Assembly: GCA_949361645.1 (NCBI GenBank) | Contig: OX442415.1 | Coordinates: 22,053,790 to 22,117,789, forward strand | DNA length: 64,000 nucleotides | Reading direction: 5' to 3' | Source of the DNA: Spongilla lacustris | Lineage: Eukaryota; Porifera; Demospongiae; Spongillida; Spongillidae | Shown: positions 1 through 12,660 of the stretch, one piece after another | Numbering within the stretch: position 1 is the stretch's first letter | Layout: each line of letters opens with the position of its first letter | The notes under the pieces: model-generated | Database searches by the model: none | What the model was told of the DNA's origin: nothing | Seen by the model: only the letters and a program-made list of their open reading frames with translations | Translations under genes and position numbers: made by a program

Positions 1-448
1 AAAAATTCTATTTCGATCATGCAGTTCGATAGGATTTGGTCTTTTTCAAAGGGAATTGTAGTTCCCCTGGTCTAGATCTGGTCTAAAATATATTGTAGTC
101 ACTGACACAACTAACCTACAAATGCATAATTTGTGTATCACGCGGGTATTGCCTTTATGGGATTGAGACTGTGGTGACCAGTGGCACATAAAATGAACTT
201 GCAGTTGTGTTATCAATTACATCTTATTATCACACTGTATTGATCTGCTACTTTGCTTGCCTCAACATGTTCCCCTGTTTCAACAATCCAGGCGGTGAGT
301 TTCCAATGTTTACTTGTGAAATACCATATTTATTATGCCCTCTACTTTATACATAACTTTGACACACCAGAAGGTAAGTGCTGTTTCATCTAACATGTCA
401 TATAGCAGTACATGTGTACATGGTACTAAGTTCATTGCCTTTGTAACA
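1..448. other. non-coding, no gene seen
   Basis: AT-rich sequence with no convincing coding frame. A GTAAGT-type donor-like sequence lies near 373 but has no recognisable exon beside it. The stretch ends at the target duplication of the hAT element. Confidence 0.5.
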
Positions 449-456
449 GTTTGAAC

Positions 457-1272
457 CAGTGTTGCCGCGATTAAGTACTTGCCCATAATCGTTTTAATCG
501 CGATAATCGCAATATACGCATTTAATCGCGATATTTAATCGGCGATATAATAATTATTAATAAGCATTAATAAACCTTACGTAAGTGTGATCAGATGTCA
601 CAGAAAGAAGCTAAACCTATGTACGTGCCACAAAAAGAGGATGTGGTTAGTGTGGATCGTACTGCGCATAGAAGTTCAGCATGGCAATATTATAAGAAGG
701 CTCTAAATTCATCCTGGGTTGTGTGCTTGAAGTGCTGCAAATGGGTATCAAGACATGACAACAACACTACCAACATGAGGTATCACTTGAAGTCTGCCCA
801 TGGAATAGAGTTGTCTTCAGAAGGCAAAGAGTAACTGAGCCCTTTAAAGATCAAGTATGAAAATTATCTGAAATTGTATGTTCAATGTAGCAGCTGTCAG
901 AACGAAGGCACCAGCAGTACCTGTAGCACTAGCAAGATATTTATCAGTAAAAATATATCACAGAAAAAAAGATGGAGACTTTTGCCAAATCGGCTCAGTA
1001 AATGCATTTTTCTTAAGAAAAACTCTAAATTTCTGTAGCATATAGCCATATACGTTCAAGATGACAATAGAGTGAATATATACATGTGATATGATTCGAA
1101 CTAGTTCTATTAAGAAATAAACTATGCCCTATATTTTCCATATACTTTTTCCGTTAACGTCCGCATACTTTTATCGCGATTGATAGCATCATTAATCGCG
1201 ATAAATCGTTAATCGCGATATAACATTTTAATCGCGATATATCGTAAATCGCGATATATCGCGGCAACACTG
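457..1272 (+). mobile_element. non-autonomous hAT transposon with perfect 8-bp TSD
   Basis: The element starts CAGTGTTGCCGCGA and ends with the exact reverse complement TCGCGGCAACACTG. It is flanked by a perfect 8-bp direct repeat, GTTTGAAC, at 449-456 and 1273-1280. An 8-bp duplication and CAGTG-type ends are diagnostic of the hAT superfamily. Both ends hold clusters of the subterminal word TTAATCGCGATA, as expected for transposase-binding sites. At 816 bp it is far too short for a full transposase and keeps only a BED-finger reading frame, so it would need a transposase in trans. The perfect duplication suggests a fairly recent insertion. Confidence 0.9.
595..834 (+). pseudogene. BED-type zinc finger fragment of hAT transposase (79 aa)
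   Basis: A short frame inside the hAT element. Residues about 26-70 carry an aromatic-rich start (SAWQYY), a C-x2-C pair (CLKC) and an H-x4-H pair (HLKSAH), which is the BED zinc-finger layout used for DNA binding at the N-terminus of hAT transposases. The stop follows soon after, and no dimerisation or RNase H-like catalytic region exists in the element. It is best read as an internal-deletion remnant. A free-standing BED peptide able to bind the subterminal repeats cannot be excluded. Confidence 0.7.
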
Positions 1273-1280
1273 GTTTGAAC

Positions 1281-3880
1281 TAACTAGTTGATGACCACAT
1301 TACCTTAACACCAACATGTATATTAGGACAAATCAATAGCTGTACAGGAGTAATTGCTTGAAGCACTCAGTCTATGAACTTATATATCAATACTTTTAAG
1401 TACAATCACAAAACAACATTCATGCATGCTAAACACATAGCATGTAGCATGTAGCTATTTTATATAGCATATGTACAGTGCTCAAAATCAGGACTCAATT
1501 TTGATCGGCGATTTGACAGATCAATAATAGATTAAATTCAGATTTGTTTGGACATCCATTTATACGTGTGTTATTGTGTAGAACAAGTACGTTAATATCA
1601 GATACACAAAAATGAGCCAAACAGTGCTGGTTCAAGGTGAGTCAATCTGCAGATATAAAGCCACACTTAAAGCTTAAGATGTGAATGACTATGTAAACAT
1701 GTTAGTTTTGTTCCACTAAGAAATGGATATAGGTAGAACATGTTTAGGTAACTACTCGCTATGCTGTGGAATAGATTTAAGTGGGGCCCTATCTCTTATG
1801 TTGGACCCCACACCATACTCTCTCCTTGTATTGTCCTAGAAGCATGTTCCTTCTTTGGATGCTGTTATAGTCTGCTTGCTTACCATACAGATCTTCACTA
1901 TTATTAAACACGCCTGCTATAAAACATGTAATTTGATCGCGGTTTAGCTGAATGTCTCAGCTATGTACACAGTGTGTGGTTATTCACATAGGTATACTGT
2001 ACACTGTGTACACCCTTTAACTAAAGTCAGCGATCGCCGATAGCATCGGGGAAGTAGAAATTAACACGCCACTTTTTATCCAATTTTGGGGTCCAAATAA
2101 TTGGTGTGATACATTATTTTCAGTACCGCAATTTAAAAATTCAGTGAATTGAAAAATAACGACGACATAATTATTCATATTGTTAAAACACTAAGTACAT
2201 GTGGCTCTAATTACATTCATGAATTATGGCACAAAGGAACAGCTCATGGATACAAAGATGTACAATTTACACTAAGTAAACTATGGATTTTCAGTTAGTT
2301 TAGTGAGTTGTTTTTAGGTCAGAGTGTCTAAAGATGGCACCAGTAAAGAGGCAAAAAGATTCTGTTTTTAAAAACCAAACCGACAATATGTAAGTAGAAT
2401 ACAAGAATGTTTGCATTAGGAGTACAATTACACATACAATCAAAATAATTTGTCCATTTTTACACCATTCAGAGCTTATATGCAGTATTGTGGGCATGAA
2501 TGTAATGTTTTCATTAAGAAGCCATTAACATTTACTTCCTTGATGATGTCGAGGCTTTTTTTTTTGCAGTACTATGTAAATCTCAAATTACATGTTTTAT
2601 AACGAGTTCCACATGTAGACATTATCACAATACTTGTATACCTAAAGTTTACGACAGCATTGAGGAAGTATTTTGTGATGTGGTGATCACAAGTACATTA
2701 AGAGGCAATATTGCGGTCCATGCACTAATAGAGAGCTTTTTTTATCTGTGATATTGAAGTAAGGTTTTCCCTGATTTTATCAATGTTTAGGGTTTCTATT
2801 TTTCAAGTAAAAAAAAAGATTATTTATTTAAATTCATTTTTTAAGACTTAATTTGGTCTTGTGTTGATCCTCCATTGCGATTGGTTTCTATGAAATATGA
2901 GGCATCCAAAACAACTTATCTCATATTTTTTCTATGTTAATATATTGTTTATAAAGTTGTTTGGAACCCCATTCTACATAATAGTTAGACATTGGATCCC
3001 GAAGGTGATAGCATCTAACTGATTTAGACTATAACAACGCGCATGTTGATGTTTACGTATTGTACTGTTAAAGTTTTACTGCACATGCATGGTTTCTGTA
3101 TCAATGTGATATGAAAATTTGTTGACTTGTTCATTGACAAGAGAGCTAAAAAAATCAATGGTAAAAAGTTATATGAAGATTTGCTGACTTGTTCGTTGAC
3201 GAGAGAGATTTTTAAAAACCCCCAGCAAAAGCTTGCCATCGTGACTTGTGAAGTAGATTGCTAGAGGGCGGGTACTCAAGTCTGTTGACTTGACTCAATT
3301 GTTGTACAGGAAGATATAGCCATATATAACTCCAATATCTACCACTTCGAAGATCACAGCGGAAAGCTGGTGGTGTTCGTAGCACAATTTTACTTTTTAC
3401 ATAAAAAATAACCCAGTTTGATAAAATGTATTTGGTGAGGACTAATGTTGCCCTGTAAAGACCAACAGTGTTCATAACTCCGCGATTAAGCCAGTACTGT
3501 ACAAATCAGTCTGGTCTCCAGACTGCAGGTACTCTAAATGTCAGAGGGGGGTCTCTACAGTAGCACTTAGAGTACCCACCCGTTGGTACTTCAATGGACG
3601 CTATTATGCTAGCGAGGTCTCTACATAATATAACGTACCTGCAATTGACCATTCAGATTGCGAGATTTCATTACGCTACTATCAGCTCCTTAATTTCATA
3701 CATATCCTTGTATGCATGCAATGGTTACACAATGGTCAGAGAAAATATGACCGGCACTGTCATACACGTGATAATTGTCTATGTCAGTGGGTTATTGTAT
3801 GTAAATTTGAGATCATGTAGATGTAACTTTAATCCCATCTTATCCACTTTATTGTAATAAAAGCACAAGATATCATTTTA
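1281..3880. other. non-coding, no gene seen
   Basis: About 2.6 kb of AT-rich sequence. The short open frames on either strand have no recognisable domain and no coherent splice context. The only structure noted is a small two-copy tandem repeat (3111-3208) and an inverted pair GGTACTCTAA/TTAGAGTACC around 3528-3575. Confidence 0.5.
3111..3208. repeat. two-copy 62-bp tandem duplication
   Basis: Two 36-bp stretches at 3111-3146 and 3173-3208 match closely (ATGAARATTTGYTGACTTGT core) with a 62-bp period. Differences are mostly G/A and C/T changes. Confidence 0.6.
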
Positions 3881-3883
3881 TAT

Positions 3884-6800
3884 TGCATATTGTATTGACA
3901 CCTCTCTTTTCACATTGATTTATTCAATTGTCAGTCAAAAATCAAGAGTGTAAGTGCCAGAAATGTGATGTTCCTTATTGCATGTTCTATTGAACCCTAT
4001 GGCTCCTCTCTTTACACATTTTCTTACTCAATTGTTATTAATCAAGGAGGTAAGTGCCAGTGATGTGAAACATGTTATATTTAACACTATAGCTTCTCTT
4101 TTTAAAAACATTTTCCTTAATCACGATCAATTGTCAAATATCAAGGTTGTAAGTGTCAATGATGTGATGTTCTATATTACGCGTTGTATTGAACCCTGTG
4201 GTTTCTCTTTTTTCGCATTTTCCCTACTCAATTGTCAATAATCAAGGATGTAAGTGCCAGGACTGTGATGTTCCTTATTGCATGCTGTATTAAATCCTAT
4301 GGCTCCTCTCTTTACACATTTTCGTTACTCAATTGTCAACAATCTAGCATGTAAGTGCCAGTTCTGTGATGTTTTTTATTGCATGTTGCATTGAACCTAA
4401 TGGCTCCTCTCGTTTCACATTTCTTTACTCAATTGGCAACAATCCAGTTGGTAAGTTGTAGTTGCGTGATGTCATTTTGTATTGAACCATATGGTTCCTG
4501 TTTTTACGCATTTTCCTTACGCAATTGTCACCAATCAAGCTTGTAAGTGCCAGTAATGTGATGTTCCTTATTGCATTTAATGGCTCCTTTCTTCACATAT
4601 TTTCCTTTCTCTGGTGTGAATGATCAAGGGGGTAAGTGCAGTTATGTGGTGTTGTTAATTTTATTGAACCCTATGGCTCCTCTCTTTTCACACATTTTCC
4701 TCACTCAATTGTCACCAATCAAGCTTGTAAGTGCCAGTAATGTGATGTTCCTTATTGCATGTTGTATTGAACCATATGGTTCCTGATTTTACACATTTTC
4801 CTTACTCAATTGCAAACAATCAAGCGTGTAAGTGCCAGTAATGTGATGTTCCTTATTGTATTTAATGGCTTCTTTCTTGACATATTTTCCTTTCTCTGGT
4901 GTGAATGATCAAGGAGGTAAGTGCAGTTATGTGATGTTGTTTATTTTATTGAACCCTATGGCTCCTCTCTTTGAACATTTTCCTTACTCAATTGCAAACA
5001 ATCAAGACTGTAAGTGCCAGTAATGTGATGTTCCTTATTGCATGTTGTATTGAACCATATGGTTCCTGATTTTACACATTTTCTTTACTCAATTGCAAAC
5101 AATCAAGAAAGTAAGTGCCAGTAATGTGATGTTTCTTATTGTATTTAATGGCTACTTTCTTGACATATTTTCCTTTCTCTGGTGTGAATGATCAAGGGGG
5201 TAAGTGCAGTTATGTGATGTTGTTTATTTCATTGAACCCTATGGCTCCTCTCTTTTCACACATTTTCCTTACTCAATTGTCAACAATCAAGCGTGTAAGT
5301 GCCAGTAATGTGATGTTCCTTATTGTATTTAATGGCTTCTTTCTTGACATATTTTCCTTTCTCTGGTGTGAATGATCAAGGAGGTAAGTGCAGTTATGTG
5401 ATGTTGTTTATTTTATTGAACCCTATGGCTCCTCTCTTTGAACATTTTCCTTACTCAATTGCAAACAATCAAGACTGTAAGTGCCAGTAATGTGATGTTC
5501 CTTATTGCATGTTGTATTGAACCATATGGTTCCTGATTTTACACATTTTCTTTACTCAATTGCAAACAATCAAGAAAGTAAGTGCCAGTAATGTGATGTT
5601 TCTTATTGTATTTAATGGCTACTTTCTTGACATATTTTCCTTTCTCTGGTGTGAATAATCAAGGGGGTAAGTGCAGTTATGTGATGTTGTTTATTTCATT
5701 GAACCCTATGGCTCCTCTCTTTTCACACATTTTCCTTACTCAATTGTCAACAATCAAGCGTGTAAGTGCCAGTAATGTGATGTTCCTTATTGTATTTAAT
5801 GGCTTCTTTCTTGACATATTTTCCTTTCTCTGGTGTGAATGATCAAGGAGGTAAGTGCAGTTATGTGGTGTTGTTTATTTTATTGAACCCTATGGCTCCT
5901 CTCTTTGAACATTTTCCTTACTCAATTGCAAACAATCAAGACTGTAAGTGCCAGTAATGTGATGTTCCTTATTGTATTTAATGGCTTCTTTCTTGACATA
6001 TTTTCCTTTCTCTGGTGTGAATGATCAAGGGGGTAAGTGCAGTTATGTGGTGTTGTTTATTTCATTGAACTCTATGGTTCCTCTCTTTTCACACATTTTC
6101 CTCACTCAATTGTCACCAATCAAGCTTGTAAGTGCCAGTAATGTGATGTTCCTTATTGCATTTTGTGTTAAACCCTATGGTTCCTGTTTTTACACATTTT
6201 CCTTACTCAATTGTTACCAATCAAGTTTGTAAGTGCCGATAATGTGATGTCCCTTATTGCATTTAATGGCTCCTTTCTTCACATATTTTCCTTTCTCTGG
6301 TGTGAATGATCAAGGGGGTAAGTGCAGTTATGTGGTGTTGTTAATTTTATTGAACTCTATGGTTCCTCTCTTTTCACACATTTTCCTCACTCAATTGTCA
6401 CCAATCAAGCTTGTAAGTGCCAGTAATATGATGTTCCTTATTGCATGTTGTATTGAACCATATGGTTCCTGATTTTACACATTTTCCTTACTCAATTGCA
6501 AACAATCAAGACTGTAAGTGCCAGTAATGTGATGTTCCTTATTGTATTTAATGGCTTCTTTCTTGACATATTTTCCTTTCTCTGGTGTGAATGATCAAGG
6601 AGGTAAGTGCAGTTATGTGGTGTTGTTTATTTTATTGAACCCTATGGCTCCTCTCTTTTCACATATTTTCCTTACTCAATTGTCACCAATCAAGCTTGTA
6701 AGTGCCAGGGATGTGATGTTCCTTATTGCATTTAATGGCTCCTTTCTTGACATATTTTCCTTTCTCTGGTGTGAATGATCAAGGAGGTAAGTGCAGTTAT

Positions 6801-9800
6801 GTGATGTTGTTTATTTTATTGAACCCTATGGCTCCTCTCTTTGAACATTTTCCTTACTCAATTGCAAACAATCAAGACTGTAAGTGCCAGTAATGTGATG
6901 TTCCTTATTGTATTTAATGGCTTCTTTCTTGACATATTTTCCTTTCTCTGGTGTGAATGATCAAGGAGGTAAGTGCAGTTATGTGGTGTTGTTTATTTTA
7001 TTGAACTCTATGGCTCACACATTTTCCTCACTCAATTGTCACCAATCAAGCTTGTAAGTGCCAGTAATGTGATGTTCCTTATTGCATGTTGTATTGAACC
7101 ATATGGTTCCTGATTTTACACATTTTCCTTACTCAATTGCAAACAATCAAGCGTGTAAGTGCCAGTAATGTGATGTTCCTTATTGCATGCTGTATTGAAC
7201 CATATGGTTCCTGATTTTACACATTTTCCTTACTCAATTGCAAACAATCAAGCATGTAAGTGCCAGTAATGTGATGTTCCTTATTGCATTTAATGGCTTC
7301 TTTCTTGACATATTTTCCTTTCTCTGGTGTGAATGATCAAGGGGGTAAGTGCAGTTATGTGGTGTTGTTTATTTTATTGAACTCTATGGCTCCTCTCTTT
7401 TCACACATTTTCCTCACTCAATTGTCACCAATCAAGCTTGTAAGTGCCAGTAATGTGATGTTCCTTATTGCATGTTGTATTGAACCATATGGTTCCTGAT
7501 TTTACACATTTTCCTTACTCAATTGCAAACAATCAAGCATGTAAGTGCCAGTAATGTGATGTTCCTTATTGCATTTAATGGCTTCTTTCTTGACATATTT
7601 TCCTTTCTCTGGTGTGAATGATCAAGGAGGTAAGTGCAGTTATGTGGTGTTGTTTATTTTATTGAACTCTATGGCTCACACATTTTCCTCACTCAATTGT
7701 CACCAATCAAGCTTGTAAGTGCCAGTAATGTGATGTTCCTTATTGCATGTTGTATTGAACCATATGGTTCCTGATTTTACACATTTTCCTTACTCAATTG
7801 CAAACAATCAAGCGTGTAAGTGCCAGTAATGTGATGTTCCTTATTGCATGCTGTATTGAACCATATGGTTCCTGATTTTACACATTTTCCTTACTCAATT
7901 GCAAACAATCAAGCATGTAAGTGCCAGTAATGTGATGTTCCTTATTGCATTTAATGGCTTCTTTCTTGACATATTTTCCTTTCTCTGGTGTGAATGATCA
8001 AGGGGGTAAGTGCAGTTATGTGGTGTTGTTAATTTTATTGAACTCTATGGCTCCTCTCTTTTCACACATTTTCCTCACTCAATTGTCACCAATCAAGCTT
8101 GTAAGTGCCAGTAATGTGATGTTCCTTATTGCATGTTGTATTGAACCATATGGTTCCTGATTTTACACATTTTCCTTACTCAATTGCAAACAATCAAGCA
8201 TGTAAGTGCCAGTAATGTGATGTTCCTTATTGCATTTAATGGCTTCTTTCTTGACATATTTTCCTTTCTCTGGTGTGAATGATCAAGGGGGTAAGTGCAG
8301 TTATGTGGTGTTGTTTATTTTAATGAACCCTATGGCTCCTCTCTTTTCACATATTTTCCTTACTCAATTGTCACCAATCAAGCTTGTAAGTGCCAGGGAT
8401 GTGATGTTCCTTATTGCATTTAATGGCTCCTTTCTTGACATATTTTCCTTTCTCTGGTGTGAATGATCAAGGAGGTAAGTGCAGTTATGTGATGTTGTTT
8501 ATTTTATTGAACCCTATGGCTCCTCTCTTTGAACATTTTCCTTACTCAATTGCAAACAATCAAGACTGTAAGTGCCAGTAATGTGATGTTCCTTATTGTA
8601 TTTAATGGCTTCTTTCTTGACATATTTTCCTTTCTCTGGTGTGAATGATCAAGTAGGTAAGTGCAGTTATGTGGTGTTGTTTATTTTATTGAACTCTATG
8701 GCTCCTCTCTTTTCACATATTTTCCTTACTCAATTGTCAACAATCAAGCTTGTAAGTGCCAGGGATGTGATGTTCCTTATTGCATGTTGTATTAAACCAT
8801 ATGGTTCCTGATTTTACACATTTTCTTTACTCAATTGCAAACAATCAAGCGTGTAAGTGCCAGTAATGTGATGTTCCTTATTGTATTTAATGGCTTCTTT
8901 CTTGACATATTTTCCTTTCTCTGGTGTGAATGATCAAGGAGGTAAGTGCAGTTATGTGATGTTGTTTATTTTATTGAACCCTATGGCTCCTCTCTTTGAA
9001 CATTTTCCTTACTCAATTGCAAACAATCAAGCGTGTAAGTGCCAGTAATGTGATGTTCCTTATTGTATTTAATGGCTTCTTTCTTGACATATTTTCCTTT
9101 CTCTGGTGTGAATGATCAAGGAGGTAAGTGCAGTTATGTGGTGTTGTTTATTTTATTGAACCCTATGGCTCCTCTCTTTGAACATTTTCCTTACTCAATT
9201 GCAAACAATCAAGACTGTAAGTGCCAGTAATGTGATGTTCCTTATTGTATTTAATGGCTTCTTTCTTGACATATTTTCCTTTCTCTGGTGTGAATGATCA
9301 AGGAGGTAAGTGCAGTTATGTGGTGTTGTTTATTTTATTGAACTCTATGGCTCCTCTCTTTTCACATATTTTCCTTACTCAATTGTCACCAATCAAGCTT
9401 GTAAGTGCCAGGGATGTGATGTTCCTTATTGCATTTTGTGTTAAACCCTATGGTTCCTGTTTTTACACATTTTCCTTACTCAATTGTCACCAATCAAGCT
9501 TGTAAGTGCCAGGGATGTGATGTTCCTTATTGCATTTTGTGTTAAACCCTATGGTTCCTGTTTTTACACATTTTCCTTACTCAATTGTTACCAATCAAGT
9601 TTGTAAGTGCTGTGATGTTCCTTATTGCATGTTGTATTGAACCATATGGTTCCTGATTTTACACATTTTCCTTACTCAATTGCAAACAATCAAGACTGTA
9701 AGTGCCAGTAATGTGATGTTCCTTATTGTATTTAATGGCTTCTTTCTTGACATATTTTCCTTTCTCTGGTGTGAATGATCAAGGAGGTAAGTGCAGTTAT

Positions 9801-11812
9801 GTGGTGTTGTTTATTTTATTGAACTCTATGGCTCCTCTCTTTTCACATATTTTCCTTACTCAATTGTCACCAATCAAGCTTGTAAGTGCCAGGGATGTGA
9901 TGTTCCTTATTGCATTTAATGGCTCCTTTCTTCACATATTTTCCTTTCTCTGGTGTGAATGATCAAGGAGGTAAGTGCAGTTATGTGGTGTTGTTTATTT
10001 TATTGAACTCTATGGCTCACACATTTTCCTCACTCAATTGTCACCAATCAAGCTTGTAAGTGCCAGTAATGTGATGTTCCTTATTGCATGTTGTATTGAA
10101 CCATATGGTTCCTGATTTTACACATTTTCCTTACTCAATTGCAAACAATCAAGCATGTACATGTAAGTGCCAGTAATGTGATGTTCCTTATTGCATGCTG
10201 TATTGAACCATATGGTTCCTGATTTTACACATTTTCCTTACTCAATTGCAAACAATCAAGCATGTAAGTGCCAGTAATGTGATGTTCCTTATTGCATTTA
10301 ATGGCTTTTTTCTTGACATATTTTCCTTTCTCTGGTGTGAATGATCAAGGGGGTAAGTGCAGTTATGTGGTGTTGTTTATTTTATTGAACTCTATGGCTC
10401 CTCTCTTTTCACACATTTTCCTCACTCAATTGTCACCAATCAAGCTTGTAAGTGCCAGTAATGTGATGTTCCTTATTGCATGTTGTATTGAACCATATGG
10501 TTCCTGATTTTACACATTTTCCTTACTCAATTGCAAACAATCAAGCATGTAAGTGCCAGTAATGTGATGTTCCTTATTGCATTTAATGGCTTCTTTCTTG
10601 ACATATTTTCCTTTCTCTGGTGTGAATGATCAAGGGGGTAAGTGCAGTTATGTGGTGTTGTTTATTTTTTTGAACTCTATGGCTCCTCTCTTTTCACACA
10701 TTTTCCTCACTCAATTGTCACCAATCAAGCTTGTAAGTGCCAGTAATGTGATGTTCCTTATTGCATGTTGTATTGAACCATATGGTTCCTGATTTTACAC
10801 ATTTTCCTTACTCAATTGCAAACAATCAAGCGTGTAAGTGCCAGTAATGTGATGTTCCTTATTGTATTTAATGGCTTCTTTCTTGACATATTTTCCTTTC
10901 TCTGGTGTGAATGATCAAGGAGGTAAGTGCAGTTATGTGGTGTTGTTTATTTTATTGAACTCTATGGCTCCTCTCTTTTCACACATTTTCCTCACTCAAT
11001 TGTCACCAATCAAGCTTGTAAGTGCCAGTAATGTGATGTTCCTTATTGCATGTTGTATTGAACCATATGGTTCCTGATTTTACACATTTTCCTTACTCAA
11101 TTGCAAACAATCAAGCGTGTAAGTGCCAGTAATGTGATGTTCCTTATTGTATTTAATGGCTTCTTTCTTGACATATTTTCCTTTCTCTGGTGTGAATGAT
11201 CAAGGAGGTAAGTGCAGTTATGTGGTGTTGTTTATTTTATTGAACCCTATGGCTCCTCTCTTTTCACACATTTTCCTCACTCAATTGTCACCAATCAAGC
11301 TTGTAAGTGCCAGTAATGTGATGTTCCTTATTGTATTTAATGGCTTCTTTCTTGACATATTTTCCTTTCTCTGGTGTGAATGATCAAGGAGGTAAGTGCA
11401 GTTATGTGGTGTTGTTTATTTTATTGAACCCTATGGCTCCTCTCTTTGAACATTTTCCTTACTCAATTGCAAACAATCAAGACTGTAAGTGCCAGTAATG
11501 TGATGTTCCTTATTGTATTTAATGGCTTCTATCTTGACATATTTTCCTTTCTCTGGTGTGAATGATCAAGGGGGTAAGTGCAGTTATGTGGTGTTGTTTA
11601 TTTTATTGAACCCTATGGCTCCTCTTTTTTCACATATTTTCCTTACTCAATTGTGAACAATAAAGAACGTAAGTGCCAGTAATGTGATGTTCCTTATTGC
11701 ATGCTGTTTTGAACCCAATATCTATTCACTATGGCTCCTCACCTTTAAATTGTTAAAAAACAAGTGTATAAGTAATGGATAGTTTATTATTGCTTGCTGT
11801 ATCAGTTTAACT
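3884..11812. repeat. satellite array, 88-103 bp monomers with 285-bp higher-order unit
   Basis: About 7.9 kb of tandem monomers, roughly 80 by length. Three monomer types recur. Type A (94 bp) starts TTTAATGGCTTCTTTCTTGA. Type B (103 bp) starts TCTATGGCTCCTCTCTTTTC. Type C (88 bp) starts CATATGGTTCCTGATTTTAC. A+B+C make a 285-bp higher-order unit, seen in clean series near 10292, 10577, 10862 and 11147. Longer block duplications of about 467 bp (5139 to 5606) and 661 bp (7284 to 7945) are also visible. Every monomer has a pyrimidine-rich stretch, then CAATCAAG or GATCAAG, then GTAAGTGC. Units are nearly identical in the middle and degenerate at both edges, as unequal exchange predicts. The 71-86 codon frames inside come from the repeat itself; type C ends them with TGA. 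Confidence 0.93.
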
Positions 11813-12660
11813 ACAAGGTTCCTTTCTTATTTCATTTTTCTATCTCAGCCATATGTGTAAATGATGTATCTTATTGTCTGTTGTTGAAGTCTATAGTTTG
11901 GGGTCTTTCATCCTCTTTTTATTATTATTGTGTGGTCAGATTGATTCAAAAGTGCCATACATTTTAGCAGGAAAAATCAAACATTTTATTGGGTGATCAA
12001 TTTTAGAGATACGGCTTATAAAGCAAGTCATGCACATTTTCATACTCAATCCACACCAATGATTTGACTTCACTTTCCACTCATTTTGTGGGACATAATT
12101 TTCATCATTGGTATGAATGAAGCAGAGAAATGTGCATATGCTTTGTTCATATGTATATCTGTAACTGATAAGCGAAATGAGAACATATGAATACGTGTAG
12201 CTACAGGACCTCTTATGCAAACAGATTTTCGAGAGATTAGAATACTCCTACCAAGTGATATATTGTTAGATGTGCTGGCTGTGAACACAGTAGATACTGG
12301 ACCTAATGGCAAATAGTTATTGCTAGACCACATACACAATTTTTATTTAAAGAGTTGAAAAATTGTGTGGTGTGAAGCATGTAGAAAATGGAATGTTGAT
12401 ATATTATACATGTGTGTTTTTAAATTTAAGCATTTTAATTATGTTGATAATATTGATTTACATGTACTTGCCAAATGTACTTGCCAAATTCAATAAACAT
12501 GCGATAAGTGCTCTTTGCTGCTTAGCATTGGCACTGGTGCCGCATCTTTCCTTCTTGATGTTTAATGCCTCTGTTAATGAAAAGAATGATAATACATGCA
12601 GTCAGTGTGTAGTACTTTACTTTCATGGACACATCACGTATATATATATATTATACTATA
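11813..12660. other. satellite 3' flank, paralogous to 22.5-22.9 kb
   Basis: No gene seen. The stretch from about 11845 to 12160 matches 22550-22870 (shared words such as CATATGTGTAAATGATGTAT and GTGCCATACATTT). The part around 12500-12560 matches 18440-18515 (GGCACTGGTGCC context). Satellite and flank therefore appear to have been duplicated together. Confidence 0.65.

Noticed and set aside
3528..3575. Inverted pair GGTACTCTAA/TTAGAGTACC as a hairpin element
   Set aside because: Ten-base arms with a long loop are not convincing without further copies.
4571..11383. About eighteen similar 71-86 codon proteins with hydrophobic sequence
   Set aside because: They are produced by the tandem repeat itself, lack independent context, and end at the same repeat-encoded TGA.
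3884..11812. A CRISPR-like array of repeats and spacers
   Set aside because: Repeat units are contiguous with no unique spacers, lengths are 88-103 bp, and the genome context is eukaryotic. It is a satellite.
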